Shown: positions 27,733-38,186, numbered from the stretch's first letter. The stretch: 64,000 nucleotides of DNA from Maribacter sp044594925 (GCF_044594925.1 NZ_CP138991.1:2294001-2358000), one strand, 5' to 3'. The notes: generated by a model from the letters alone, not told the origin. Program-made: numbers and translations.

Positions 27733-27769
27733 AAAAAAAATGCCCAACTTTTAAAGTTGGGCATTTTTT
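27733..27769. terminator. Bidirectional terminator behind ctaD
   Basis: ATGCCCAACTT and AAGTTGGGCAT pair around a short loop, with eight A before and six T after. It closes the act-cta operon on the minus strand. Confidence 0.88.
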
Positions 27770-27784
27770 AAAATTTCTTATGAA

Positions 27785-29614
27785 TCAATGATTCAATTCC
27801 TCTTCATCATCTTGTAAAGGAACATCTTGCGGCACAAAATCCTGTCCTGGTATAATGTATTCTCCATTCTCATCTACCTTACTGTAATCATACGCCCAAC
27901 GGTGCACATGAGGAATAGCTCCGGGCCAATTTCCATGAATATGTTCCTGTGGCGTTGTCCACTCTAATGTGTTTGATTTCCAAGGGTTCTGCGGACCTTT
28001 TTTACCGTAGAACATACTATAAACAAAATTCGCTACAAATACCAATTGAGCTGCTCCTGCTATTAATGCGAATACAGTCATTAATATTTGAACATCGGTC
28101 AATTCATCAAACATTGGAAAGGCTGTGTTCTCGTAATATCTCCTAGGAACACCCGCCATACCAACAAAGTGCATTGGGAAGAATACACCATAAGCACAGA
28201 TGGCAGTTACCCAAAAGTGAACGTACCCTAAATTCTTATTCATCATTTTACCTTCAAACATTTTCGGGAACCAATGATACACCCCTGCAAACAAACCATA
28301 AAGTGCAGAAATTCCCATTACTAAGTGAAAGTGTGCTACAACGAAATAGGTGTCATGTACATTAATATCCAATGTACTATCTCCTAAAATAATACCTGTA
28401 AGTCCTCCTGTAATAAAAGTAGATACTAAGCCTATTGAGAATAGCATCGCAGGATTTAGTTGAAGGTTACCCTTCCATAAGGTGGTAATGTAATTAAATG
28501 CTTTTACCGCTGATGGTATAGCAATTAGTAGAGTTGTAAATGTAAATACAGAACCTAAAAATGGATTCATTCCAGATATGAACATGTGGTGACCCCAAAC
28601 TATCGTAGATAAAAAGGCTATTGCCAAAATGGAAGCAACCATAGCCCGGTAACCAAAGATTGGTTTACGTGCATTGGTAGACATTACCTCTGACGTAATT
28701 CCTAATGCCGGCAATAAAACAATATACACCTCTGGGTGACCTAAGAACCAAAATAAATGCTCGTATAATACAGGTGAGCCTCCTTGATAATGCAATACTT
28801 CACCTTGAATAAAAATATCTGACAGAAAGAAAGAAGTGCCAAAACTTCTATCCATTATCAATAATAACGCTGCCGATAATAAAACTGGGAATGAAATAAC
28901 TCCAATGATAGCGGTTACAAAAAATGCCCAAATAGTTAGTGGCAATCTGGTCATGGACATACCCTTTGTTCTCAAGTTAATGACCGTGACTATATAGTTT
29001 AAAGAACCTAAAAGCGATGAAGCTATAAAGATGGCCATGGAAACCAGCCATAGGGTCATACCCATTCCAGAACCAGGTTGTGCCATAGGTAACGCGCTCA
29101 ATGGAGGATATATCGTCCAACCGGCTGCTGCAGGCCCCGCTTCAACAAAAAGAGAAGAAATCATTATCATGCTGGCCAAAAAGAATAACCAGAAGGAAAC
29201 CATGTTAAGAAACCCTGACGCCATATCACGAGCGCCTATTTGTAAGGGAATTAACAAATTACTGAAGGTACCACTCAATCCTGCGGTAAGCACAAAGAAT
29301 ACCATAATAGTTCCGTGCATAGTTACCAATGCCAGATAAATATCTGCATCCATTATTCCATCTGGAGCCCATTTCCCTAGAAAGGTATCAAAAACTAAAA
29401 ATGACTCTCCTGGCCATGCCAATTGCATCCTCATTAACAATGACATAGCAATTCCGATAAAACCCATCACCAAAACACCTAAAATAAGGTATTGCTTGGC
29501 AATCATTTTATGATCCTGACTAAAAATATATTTTGTTACAAATGTTTCTTTGTGATGATGATGCCCATGATCGTCATGTGCATTCTCATCTACATGTGCT
29601 GTTACTGTTGACAT
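27785..29614 (-). CDS. ctaD: Cytochrome c oxidase subunit I (aa3-type, A1 family)
   Basis: 609 residues with twelve membrane helices. Heme a ligand in TMHGTIMVFF; CuB and active-site Tyr in FLGHPEVYIVLL; CuB pair in WGHHMFISG; heme a3/a ligands in VAHFHLVMG. The Glu of HPEVY marks the A1 type with a D-channel. The N terminus carries HVDENAHDDHGHHHHKE, a His-rich stretch before the first helix. It reduces oxygen to water and pumps protons. Last gene of the act operon, 59 bases after ctaC. Confidence 0.96.
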   Translation of the reverse strand: MSTVTAHVDENAHDDHGHHHHKETFVTKYIFSQDHKMIAKQYLILGVLVMGFIGIAMSLLMRMQLAWPGESFLVFDTFLGKWAPDGIMDADIYLALVTMHGTIMVFFVLTAGLSGTFSNLLIPLQIGARDMASGFLNMVSFWLFFLASMIMISSLFVEAGPAAAGWTIYPPLSALPMAQPGSGMGMTLWLVSMAIFIASSLLGSLNYIVTVINLRTKGMSMTRLPLTIWAFFVTAIIGVISFPVLLSAALLLIMDRSFGTSFFLSDIFIQGEVLHYQGGSPVLYEHLFWFLGHPEVYIVLLPALGITSEVMSTNARKPIFGYRAMVASILAIAFLSTIVWGHHMFISGMNPFLGSVFTFTTLLIAIPSAVKAFNYITTLWKGNLQLNPAMLFSIGLVSTFITGGLTGIILGDSTLDINVHDTYFVVAHFHLVMGISALYGLFAGVYHWFPKMFEGKMMNKNLGYVHFWVTAICAYGVFFPMHFVGMAGVPRRYYENTAFPMFDELTDVQILMTVFALIAGAAQLVFVANFVYSMFYGKKGPQNPWKSNTLEWTTPQEHIHGNWPGAIPHVHRWAYDYSKVDENGEYIIPGQDFVPQDVPLQDDEEELNH

Positions 29615-29673
29615 AATCGAATTCTTTTTTTATTAATTTTCTTTTTCTAGCCTACTTTAAAACTTAAACCGAA

Positions 29674-30777
29674 CTACTGTCCTACCGAAACACCATCAAC
29701 GGTGTTAAAAGCGGGATTAGTTTCGTCCTTAAGCACTGTCTCCGCAAATGTTTTTTGCTGCGCCATCCACTCATTATACTCCTCCTCAGTCTCAACAATT
29801 ATCTTCATTTGCATATTATAATGTGATCTCCCACATATCTTATTACACAATAGAATATAATCAAATTCCCATGGATCCAATATTTCGTCCCCTGTGGCTG
29901 ATTTCTCAGCTCTAATTTTATTTGTTCTTTTCACCTTATCAACAACATCGGGATTTCTCCTCATCTCCTCGGTTGTGTAAACTGGTGTAAATGAAAACTC
30001 CGTTACCATACCTGGAACACAATTCATTTGTGCTCTAAAATGCGGCATGTAAGCAGAATGTAATACATCTTGTGAACGCATTTTAAAGTTCACCTTTCTA
30101 CCTACTGGTAAATGCAATTCTTTTACGATAACGTCATCCTCACTATAAGTGTCAGCTTCATCTAATCCCATGACATTGGCACGATCAATATCTATCATTC
30201 GAACATTAGCGCCTCCTAAAACATTATCTGCGCCACCGTACCTGGCAGTCCAATTAAATTGTTGTGCATATAATTCTACGATTAGCGGGTCATCTTCGTC
30301 ATTAACATCCATAATATTCGTCCAGGTATAAAGTCCCCAAAGAATAAGACCTGCTAAAACAATAACAGGAATAATGGTCCAAATGAACTCTAGGCGATCA
30401 TTATCAGCATAGAATAATGCTTTTTTCCCTTTCTCACCTCTATACTTATAACCAAAATAATGGAGTAAAGCCTGTGTGATAGTCTGCACAATGAAAATGA
30501 TGATAAAGGATACCAACATTAAGTAATCATACTCCCCTCCATGTTCAGAAGCTGCCTCAGGAAGTAAAAACTTAGAATATTTCCAGAAACTGAATATGGT
30601 AATTCCGTAAATGAAAATCAAAAAAGCGAACAATAGATAACCGTTATTTTTATTATCTGAGTCGTTTGCTATTTCTTGATTATCAGTTTTAAGCTGAGAT
30701 AATTCAAATATCTTGGTCATTTGCCAGATGGCAATTGCCACGAGAACTAAAACTGCTAAAGTTAATAATGTAGTCAT
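29674..30777 (-). CDS. ctaC: Cytochrome c oxidase subunit II
   Basis: 367 residues. Four hydrophobic helices (about 2-20, 48-66, 83-105, 131-152) precede the CuA domain, against the two helices usual in this family. CuA ligands: HSAYMPHFRAQMNCVPG and the CNKICGRSHYNM motif with both cysteines, His and Met. There is no CxxCH, so electrons must come from a separate cytochrome c, presumably ActE or the ActA heme domain. It follows actF by 31 bases. Confidence 0.94.
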   Translation of the reverse strand: MTTLLTLAVLVLVAIAIWQMTKIFELSQLKTDNQEIANDSDNKNNGYLLFAFLIFIYGITIFSFWKYSKFLLPEAASEHGGEYDYLMLVSFIIIFIVQTITQALLHYFGYKYRGEKGKKALFYADNDRLEFIWTIIPVIVLAGLILWGLYTWTNIMDVNDEDDPLIVELYAQQFNWTARYGGADNVLGGANVRMIDIDRANVMGLDEADTYSEDDVIVKELHLPVGRKVNFKMRSQDVLHSAYMPHFRAQMNCVPGMVTEFSFTPVYTTEEMRRNPDVVDKVKRTNKIRAEKSATGDEILDPWEFDYILLCNKICGRSHYNMQMKIIVETEEEYNEWMAQQKTFAETVLKDETNPAFNTVDGVSVGQ

Positions 30778-30808
30778 TGTATGATTTGATATTATACTTT
30801 AAAACTTA

Positions 30809-32143
30809 CTAATAATGAAAGTGTCTACTTTCCTCAATAAAAGGGTTCCTTTTTGGCTGTAAAGGCGCAGTTGAAAGCGCTCTGAAAATCCAAAAGATAA
30901 AGAATCCGGCAAAAAACAATATAGAACTGATCTCTGGTATACCAATATACCATTGATCACCTACCGTAGCCGGCATAATGGCATTAAAAATATCCATGTA
31001 GTGACCTGCTAATATTACAACTCCAGCCATCACCACAAACCAATTAACACGCTTATAATCACTATTCATCAACAAAAGAACAGGAAACAAAAAGTTCATA
31101 GCTACCATACCGAAGAAAGGCAATTTATAATCCTCTATTCTAGTTACGTAGTAGGTAACTTCTTCAGGGATGTTAGAGTACCATATAAGCATGAATTGGG
31201 AGAACCATAAATAAGTCCAAAAAATACTTATACCGAACATGAACTTCGCCAAATCATGAATATGACTATCGTTCACTTCCTTTAATAATCCTTTTGATTT
31301 CAAATAGATGGTTACCATAGCGATAACTGTTATCCCTGACACGAACATGCTTGCAAAAATATACCATCCAAATAGCGTACTAAACCAGTGTGGGTCCACG
31401 CTCATGATCCAATCCCAAGACATGATAGATTCAGAGATAAGATAAAATACCAGGAAAGCTGCAGATATTCTAAAATTCAATTTAAAATTGGAGTTATCAT
31501 CTGCCTCGTCCTGTTGTAAGGATAATTTTCTGGAGTATTCGCGATACGCTATCCAACCACCTAAAAACAAGGCCGCTCTAATTAAAAAGAATGTAGGATT
31601 TAAATAACCTGCCTTTCCCTGCAATAACGCGTCATGAGCTACAACATCAGCGTCCATCCAAACGAATAAATGGTTCATATGCAATACAGAAAGTAGTAGT
31701 ATAACAAAAACCACTATTCCACCAGGCACCAAATATGCTGTTATACCTTCCATAACCCTAAACAGTAAGGGAGACCAACCAGCCTGTGCTGCTCGTTGTA
31801 TAGCATAGAACGCTAAAACACCTAAGGAAATCATCATAAAAAAGAATGCCGCAACATACAGCGCCGCCCATGGCTTATTCTGGAGTTGATGCAATAAATG
31901 TTCGTCATGCGATGCCCCATGCTCCTCTCCATGTGTTTTGACTGCCCCGTGGTCATCGGCTACCATTGGATGTGCCGCCTCTTCAGCATGATCTCCTCCG
32001 TGAACATCATCATGGCTGGCTACCATAGCTTTTGCTTCCTCTACGGTACCAGGTGACATAACAAACCCGCCAATTATTCCAACAAGTCCTACAGCCATTA
32101 ATACAATGGAAGCAATCTTAAGTCTATTTGAAAACGTATACAT
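30809..32143 (-). CDS. actF: Alternative complex III subunit ActF (NrfD-like quinol oxidoreductase)
   Basis: 444 residues with about ten membrane helices. Residues 43-85 between the first and second helices form a His-rich, acidic loop (HDDVHGGDHAEEAAH, then HGEEHGASHDEHLLHQ). ActF and ActC are the two NrfD-like membrane subunits of alternative complex III, which oxidises menaquinol. It follows actE by 16 bases. Confidence 0.92.
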   Translation of the reverse strand: MYTFSNRLKIASIVLMAVGLVGIIGGFVMSPGTVEEAKAMVASHDDVHGGDHAEEAAHPMVADDHGAVKTHGEEHGASHDEHLLHQLQNKPWAALYVAAFFFMMISLGVLAFYAIQRAAQAGWSPLLFRVMEGITAYLVPGGIVVFVILLLSVLHMNHLFVWMDADVVAHDALLQGKAGYLNPTFFLIRAALFLGGWIAYREYSRKLSLQQDEADDNSNFKLNFRISAAFLVFYLISESIMSWDWIMSVDPHWFSTLFGWYIFASMFVSGITVIAMVTIYLKSKGLLKEVNDSHIHDLAKFMFGISIFWTYLWFSQFMLIWYSNIPEEVTYYVTRIEDYKLPFFGMVAMNFLFPVLLLMNSDYKRVNWFVVMAGVVILAGHYMDIFNAIMPATVGDQWYIGIPEISSILFFAGFFIFWIFRALSTAPLQPKRNPFIEESRHFHY

Positions 32144-32159
32144 AGTATGGTTTTACCTA

Positions 32160-32720
32160 TTATTTGGTTAAATCTTGTTTCAATTTCATCACGTACTCAG
32201 AAACCTGCCACATCTCAGTATTATTCATCTGTGAAGCATATGACCCCATAGAATTTAAACCGTATTGCATGGTATGATAAGTAGTTCCAACAGTAATATT
32301 CCTAGCTGCATCATCATAACTCGGAACTCCTAAAATCTTCTCTCTTTTCACTAAAGTCCCTTGACCTTTACCCTTGTCACCATGACAAATAGCACAGTAA
32401 ATCGTGTACAATTGTCCTCCTACAGCTAAATTTTCTTCTGAATTCAATGAATCCAAAGGACTTGTATTTAGTCTAGCGATTTCCTTACCCTCTGGACTAT
32501 TAGCTATATCATAAGGCAACCAACCTCTATTAATGGTGTTTGCAGGAGGAAGCATAGCTTCAGAACCATTTGGCAAAAAATCTACTTCTTCATAGGTTTC
32601 GTAACCTACAGGTTCGTACATGTTAGGCATATATTGGTAATTGGGTTTACTATCGTCTTGACACGCTATAAAAGCGAACATCAAACCTATTACCAATCCT
32701 ATTTTCTTAAAACTGTTCAT
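32160..32720 (-). CDS. actE: Alternative complex III subunit ActE (monoheme cytochrome c lipoprotein)
   Basis: 186 residues. An N-terminal signal ends in a lipobox (AFIAC, Cys20), so it is probably lipid-anchored. One heme motif CAICH near residue 112, with the distal Met probably in the NSMGSYASQM region. ActE takes electrons from ActA/ActB and can hand them to the oxidase. It starts two bases after actD. Confidence 0.93.
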   Translation of the reverse strand: MNSFKKIGLVIGLMFAFIACQDDSKPNYQYMPNMYEPVGYETYEEVDFLPNGSEAMLPPANTINRGWLPYDIANSPEGKEIARLNTSPLDSLNSEENLAVGGQLYTIYCAICHGDKGKGQGTLVKREKILGVPSYDDAARNITVGTTYHTMQYGLNSMGSYASQMNNTEMWQVSEYVMKLKQDLTK

Positions 32721-32722
32721 AT

Positions 32723-33253
32723 TTAATGACTGTTTTTCTCTGATATATTAATTTCTACTGCTCCAGTATCTGCCAACAAATCCTTTAACTCCTGTTCGTT
32801 GTCATGAATTTCAATTTCCATTAAGAAATGGTCGTCCGTTGTTCTAACATCAGGATTTTCAGCCTTCTTAAAAGGCCACAACCTACTTCTAAGGTAAAAT
32901 GTAATTACCATTAAGTGAGCAGCGAAGAATACTGTTAGCTCGAACATTATAGGCACAAAAGCAGGCATGTTCTCTAAATAACTAAAACTTGGTTTACCAC
33001 CAATATCCTGTGGCCAATCCTTTATCATAATGAAATTCATCATTAGAATAGCCACCGTTAAACCAACACAACCATACAGGAAAGAAGTTATTGCTATTCT
33101 AGTAGGCGCTAATCCCATAGCCTTATCCAAACCGTGTACCGGAAATGGACAATATACCTCCTCTATATGATGCTTGGCTGCCTTCACTTTTTTAACGGCG
33201 TGCATAAGCACGTCATCATCGTTGTAAAATGCATGTATAACTTTTGATGCCAT
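32723..33253 (-). CDS. actD: Alternative complex III subunit ActD (DUF3341)
   Basis: 176 residues: a cytoplasmic N-terminal domain with VEEVYCPFPVHGLDKAMGL-like pattern (EEVYCPFPVHGLDK), then two membrane helices (about 56-78, 97-118) and a charged tail. This is the DUF3341 structural subunit of alternative complex III. It lies three bases after actC and two before actE. Confidence 0.92.
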   Translation of the reverse strand: MASKVIHAFYNDDDVLMHAVKKVKAAKHHIEEVYCPFPVHGLDKAMGLAPTRIAITSFLYGCVGLTVAILMMNFIMIKDWPQDIGGKPSFSYLENMPAFVPIMFELTVFFAAHLMVITFYLRSRLWPFKKAENPDVRTTDDHFLMEIEIHDNEQELKDLLADTGAVEINISEKNSH

Positions 33254-33256
33254 AGC

Positions 33257-34999
33257 CTACTTTTTGTTGTTTAATACTTTTGCCTGTCCTGCCCAATCAT
33301 CTCTCTGCGCCCTTCCTGGGAAAGACCCGGTAATTGAATCCAACAAGTCATATTCTTTTGATGTCATCCTTGCAACCTGTGCAAAAGTGAAAATCCCAAT
33401 TTCGTTTAATGTAGCCTCCATTTGAGGGCCTATACCTTTCACCTTTTTAAGGTCATCAGCTGTATCTTTTGAGGCGTCGAACGTTCCAATAGAACTTAAG
33501 AGCTCTGTTACGCCAACCTTATCACCCTCTTTAGGAACATCTTCTCCCATTAACACATCCTGAGTAATACTTTCAGTAACAGTAGCTTTTGTGGTAGGGA
33601 TTTCATATAATGGTTTGCCCGCATCTCTTAGCGCCTTATATTTTCCACCTGACGATTTCAATATAGATTTTACCTCTGCCTGCGCAATAACTGGGAAAGT
33701 TCTAGAATACAACAAGAACAATACAAAGAAGAATCCTATGGTCCCTATAAAGATACCTATATCCACAAATGTTGGAGAGAACATTGTCCATGAAGATGGC
33801 AAATAATCCCTGTGCAATGATGTGACGATAATTACAAAACGTTCAAACCACATTCCAATATTAACTACAATAGAAATAAAGAATGAAAACATGATACTAG
33901 TACGTAATTTCTTGAACCACATAAACTGTGGAGAGAACACATTACAGGTCATCATTGCCCAGTAAGCCCACCAGTAAGGTCCAGTAGCTCTATTTAAAAA
34001 TGCATATTGCTCATACTCTACTCCAGAATACCATGCCATGAACAATTCCGTAATATAGGCACATCCTACAATAGAACCTGTAATCATTATTACAATATTC
34101 ATCAATTCTATATGCTGTACTGTAATGTACGCTTCTAGATTACACACTTTTCTCATGATAATCAGAAGGGTGTTTACCATCGCAAATCCAGAGAAAATAG
34201 CCCCTGCAACAAAATAAGGAGGAAAAATCGTAGTATGCCATCCTGGTATTACTGAAGTGGCAAAATCAAAAGATACAATGGTGTGTACAGAAAGTACTAA
34301 AGGTGTGGCCAAACCAGCTAAAACCAATGACACTTCCTCAAAACGCTGCCAGTCCTTGGCTCTTCCGCTCCAACCAAAACTTAGTAAACCATAAATTTTC
34401 TTCTGAAAAGGCAAAACGGCCCTATCACGTATCATGGCGAAATCTGGCAATAAACCTGTCCACCAGAAAACCAATGAAACGGATAAATATGTTGATATCG
34501 CAAATACATCCCAAAGTAGTGGCGAATTAAAGTTTACCCATAAAGATCCAAATTGATTAGGAATAGGTAAAACCCAGTAGGCCAACCATGGTCTTCCCAT
34601 GTGTATTATAGGAAACAATCCTGCCTGTATTACAGAGAAAATTGTCATTGCCTCTGCAGAACGGTTAATAGCCATTCTCCATTTCTGGCGGAATAACAAT
34701 AATACCGCAGAGATTAGGGTTCCTGCATGACCGATACCTACCCACCAAACAAAGTTGGTAATATCCCAGGCCCAGTTAACCGTTTTATTTAAACCCCAAG
34801 TACCGATACCTGTGGAAATTGTATAGATAATACAACCTACTCCCCACAAAAAAGCAACCAAAGCAATGGAAAAAACTATCCACCAATGCTTATTGGCTCT
34901 TCCTTCTACAGGAGCGGCAATATCCACGGTTACATCGTGGTAGCCTTTGTTACCGACTACTAAGGGTTTTCTTATAGGAGCTTCGTAATGCGACGCCAT
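33257..34999 (-). CDS. actC: Alternative complex III subunit ActC (NrfD-like) with C-terminal helix-hairpin-helix tail
   Basis: 580 residues. Residues 1-450 are the ten-helix NrfD-like membrane protein of alternative complex III, which holds the quinol site. Beyond the last helix comes a linker and then (515-580) a soluble tail starting DDLKKVKGIGPQMEATLNEI and ending TFAQVAR...DDWAGQA. That pattern is a helix-hairpin-helix domain of the DUF4332 kind and closely resembles the tail of ribosomal protein S2 at 61745-61993. ActC of other lineages is known to end near residue 480. Cytoplasmic side is likely. It follows actB by 30 bases. Confidence 0.93.
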   Translation of the reverse strand: MASHYEAPIRKPLVVGNKGYHDVTVDIAAPVEGRANKHWWIVFSIALVAFLWGVGCIIYTISTGIGTWGLNKTVNWAWDITNFVWWVGIGHAGTLISAVLLLFRQKWRMAINRSAEAMTIFSVIQAGLFPIIHMGRPWLAYWVLPIPNQFGSLWVNFNSPLLWDVFAISTYLSVSLVFWWTGLLPDFAMIRDRAVLPFQKKIYGLLSFGWSGRAKDWQRFEEVSLVLAGLATPLVLSVHTIVSFDFATSVIPGWHTTIFPPYFVAGAIFSGFAMVNTLLIIMRKVCNLEAYITVQHIELMNIVIMITGSIVGCAYITELFMAWYSGVEYEQYAFLNRATGPYWWAYWAMMTCNVFSPQFMWFKKLRTSIMFSFFISIVVNIGMWFERFVIIVTSLHRDYLPSSWTMFSPTFVDIGIFIGTIGFFFVLFLLYSRTFPVIAQAEVKSILKSSGGKYKALRDAGKPLYEIPTTKATVTESITQDVLMGEDVPKEGDKVGVTELLSSIGTFDASKDTADDLKKVKGIGPQMEATLNEIGIFTFAQVARMTSKEYDLLDSITGSFPGRAQRDDWAGQAKVLNNKK

Positions 35000-35029
35000 A
35001 GAATTCTGTTATAATTACTTTCTAGATTG

Positions 35030-38000
35030 TTATGCTTCGTTGGTATTCCTAACCTTAACATGATAGAATACATTCGGTTGTGTTCCCACATGTTCCAGCA
35101 AGTGGTACATACGGTCACTTTCTTTCAATTCGGCAACTTTACTCTTATCATCGTTTATATCCCCAAAGACAATTGCTCCATTACCACAAGCAGATGAACA
35201 TGCCGTTTGGAATTCCCCATCTTCTATCACTCTTCCATCTCTTTTAGCATCCAAAATAGTCTTCTGTGTTTTCTGAATACACATAGAACATTTCTCAATA
35301 ACACCTCTAGAACGAACATTCACATCCGGGTTCAATACCATTTTACCCAAATCATTGTTCATATGGAAATCGAACTCATCGTTATTGTTATATAGGAACC
35401 AGTTAAAACGTCTTACTTTATAAGGACAGTTGTTTGCACAGTATCTTGTACCAACGCATCTATTATAAGCCATTTGGTTTTGACCTTGACGACCGTGTGA
35501 AGTTGCCGCTACCGGGCAAACTGTTTCACATGGCGCATGGTTACAGTGTTGGCACATTACAGGCTGAAAAGCTACCTGCGGATTAGCAGAAGGGTCTTCT
35601 AATTCTCCAAATCCTCCTAAAGAACCATTATCACCAGACAAGCCATCAAATCCGTTCTTCTTAGCATCATCCTGTTCAAACGTTTCTTCAGAAGAATAAT
35701 ATCTATCAATACGCAACCAGTGCATATCCCTAGATTTTCTAACCTCCTGCTTACCAACTACTGGTACATTATTTTCAGCATGGCAAGCGATAACACAAGC
35801 ACCACATCCCGTACAAGCATTCAAATCGATAGACATATTAAAGTGATGCCCAATAGAACGGTCAAAACTATCCCATAAATCTACAGAAGTTGCAGGTACC
35901 TCTTGATGATTCAAAGACACCTGGGGAACATGATTCCATTCCGCGTGGTCTTTTGTGTTAAAAATTTCCAAGGTTGTTTCCTTGATGATATCACCTCTAC
36001 CCATAAGGGTTTTATGCAACTGAATACAAGCAAACTCATGATCATTTACTCCAGTTACCTTTTCAATCTTAACGGACTGATTAGCACTAAAACCGTCATA
36101 CAATGCAAAGGCATTAACACCCGTTTGCATTTCCTCTTTCATACCCACCATTTTGCCATAACCAAAAGAAAGTCCTACCGTTCCTTTTGCCTGACCTGGC
36201 TGCACCACTACCGGCACCTTATTTAAAGTTGCTCCGTTAACGGTAATAGTAACATAGCTACCATTCATTCCACCATTGGCCACATTCACATTCTCTAAGC
36301 CCATTGCCTTAGCATCCGCCTTAGAAACCGTGACGTAATTATCCCATGAGACTCTAGTTATAGGGTCAGGGAATTCCTGCAACCATGGATTATTAGCCTG
36401 CTGACCGTCTCCCATACCCACTTTAGAATACAAAGTAAGCTCCATTCCTTCACTTGTAGCATTTGCGAGGCTACGCAAGGCGGAAGCTATTGGTAAAGCT
36501 GTAACGGCTTCAACATCATCTTCACTGGTAACCTCAGCAATAGGACTTTCAGCATCGACCATCATAGTGGAGGCACTGAACACACCGTCTTGAAGGGTCT
36601 GACTCCAATCGGATTCACCTAAAATTCCACCAGTCCAAGTTTCCTTTATATAATCATAATATGTTTTATCACTACCCAGCCATCCCAAAACAGCCGACTG
36701 AAATTGTTTGGTATCAAACAACTCTTGTATTGTAGGCTGCATTAAACTGTAATGACCTTTCTTTATTTCCACATCACCCCAAGATTCCAAGTAATGATTA
36801 GAAGCTGCAACATACTGTACCGCCTCTGTAGTTTCATTCCAGTTCGTTGAAAATGCTACCGACAAATCAACTTTACCAAGGCCTTCTTTAAAATCAGCGG
36901 TATTAGGCAAGGAATACATTGGATTTACACCATCAATAATCAAAGCCCCAACCCTTCCAGATTTCATATCGGCGATTAAAGCGTTCAGTGCTTTTACACT
37001 TCCTTGTCTTACCAGTTTGGGAGCATCGGCATCAAAAGCTTTACTACCCAACATTTCATTTATGGCCAAAACAACAGCTTGCGCATTTACATCGTCTAAA
37101 CCAGTTACAACAACTGCATTAGCACCTGCTTTTTTAATTTCTCCTGCAATTTGATCCACAACAGCATCGTATTCGGAGGTATTACCACCTACAGAAGTGC
37201 CGTTGAGCTTACCATAGACTTTGGCAAGAACTACTTTTTGAGCCGATGGAGACAAAGGAATTCTTTTATCCGCATTAGCGCCAGTTAGAGACATATTAGC
37301 CTCTAATTGCACATGCCTTGACATTTTTCCCTTTTTAGGAACTCTGCCTCTTGAATAACCCGCATCGTATCCTCCACCTTGCCAATCCGATAAGAAATCA
37401 GCACCGAAAGAAACAATAAGTCCCGCCTTTTCAAAATCATAATCGGCCAGAGCGCGTTCCCCATATTTGTTTTCGAAAGCGGTTAAAGCAGCATCCTCCG
37501 ATATAGCGTCATATGTTACGTGATGAACATTCTCATTAGCAGCCTTTAAATCGCCCATCAATCTGGTCATGGAAGGACTTGCATAGGTTTGTGTCAAAAA
37601 GGCAATCTTTTTAGAGGACCCTTTTAAACTTCCCATCTTAGCCTTAACGGCAGCATTTAAAGCATCCCACTCTATTGGCTCGCCATTGGCCATAGGACCT
37701 TGCAATCTTGTACTATCATAAAGTGAAAGCACAGAAGCCTGTATTCTGGCGTTCGCCGACCCACCAACTTTAGCCAAGGTATTATTCTCTACTTTGATTG
37801 GCCGCCCTTCTCGTGTCTTGATTAAAATACTAGCAAAATCAAAACCATTCGCTATTGAAGTTGCATAGTAATTCGCAACACCGGGAACAATATTTTCTGG
37901 CTGAACAACATAAGGAATAGACTTAATAACCGGCCCCTCACATGCCGCCAAAGAAGCTGCAGCCGTACTAAAACCAACATATTTAAGAAAATCCCTACGA

Positions 38001-38152
38001 TTTGTATTTGTTGCCGATAAATTTTCCTTATCGCCCAAGAAATCATCAACAGGAATAGGCTCTACAAATTCGTTTTGCTTTAGTGCCTCAACAATGGAAT
38101 CGTTAGGATTTAACTCCGCCTCGTTCTTCCAATATTTTTTGTTTGATGCCAT
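35030..38152 (-). CDS. actB: Alternative complex III subunit ActB (iron-sulfur/molybdopterin-like)
   Basis: 1040 residues. About 51 residues precede a Tat motif NRRDFLKYVGFSTAAASLAAC, which doubles as a lipobox (a TAT-variant-translocated family trait). The central part (about 80-740) is a molybdopterin-oxidoreductase-like domain that is known to lack the cofactor in this complex. The C-terminal part carries iron-sulfur ligands: CTGCGACVIACH, CQHCNHAPCETVCP, CVGTRYCANNCP and CSMC...CSSAC. It sits on the outer face and passes electrons to ActA/ActE. It follows actA by 34 bases. Confidence 0.95.
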   Translation of the reverse strand: MASNKKYWKNEAELNPNDSIVEALKQNEFVEPIPVDDFLGDKENLSATNTNRRDFLKYVGFSTAAASLAACEGPVIKSIPYVVQPENIVPGVANYYATSIANGFDFASILIKTREGRPIKVENNTLAKVGGSANARIQASVLSLYDSTRLQGPMANGEPIEWDALNAAVKAKMGSLKGSSKKIAFLTQTYASPSMTRLMGDLKAANENVHHVTYDAISEDAALTAFENKYGERALADYDFEKAGLIVSFGADFLSDWQGGGYDAGYSRGRVPKKGKMSRHVQLEANMSLTGANADKRIPLSPSAQKVVLAKVYGKLNGTSVGGNTSEYDAVVDQIAGEIKKAGANAVVVTGLDDVNAQAVVLAINEMLGSKAFDADAPKLVRQGSVKALNALIADMKSGRVGALIIDGVNPMYSLPNTADFKEGLGKVDLSVAFSTNWNETTEAVQYVAASNHYLESWGDVEIKKGHYSLMQPTIQELFDTKQFQSAVLGWLGSDKTYYDYIKETWTGGILGESDWSQTLQDGVFSASTMMVDAESPIAEVTSEDDVEAVTALPIASALRSLANATSEGMELTLYSKVGMGDGQQANNPWLQEFPDPITRVSWDNYVTVSKADAKAMGLENVNVANGGMNGSYVTITVNGATLNKVPVVVQPGQAKGTVGLSFGYGKMVGMKEEMQTGVNAFALYDGFSANQSVKIEKVTGVNDHEFACIQLHKTLMGRGDIIKETTLEIFNTKDHAEWNHVPQVSLNHQEVPATSVDLWDSFDRSIGHHFNMSIDLNACTGCGACVIACHAENNVPVVGKQEVRKSRDMHWLRIDRYYSSEETFEQDDAKKNGFDGLSGDNGSLGGFGELEDPSANPQVAFQPVMCQHCNHAPCETVCPVAATSHGRQGQNQMAYNRCVGTRYCANNCPYKVRRFNWFLYNNNDEFDFHMNNDLGKMVLNPDVNVRSRGVIEKCSMCIQKTQKTILDAKRDGRVIEDGEFQTACSSACGNGAIVFGDINDDKSKVAELKESDRMYHLLEHVGTQPNVFYHVKVRNTNEA

Positions 38153-38186
38153 ACGTAATATCTGTAATTAGCTTCTTAAATTATTA

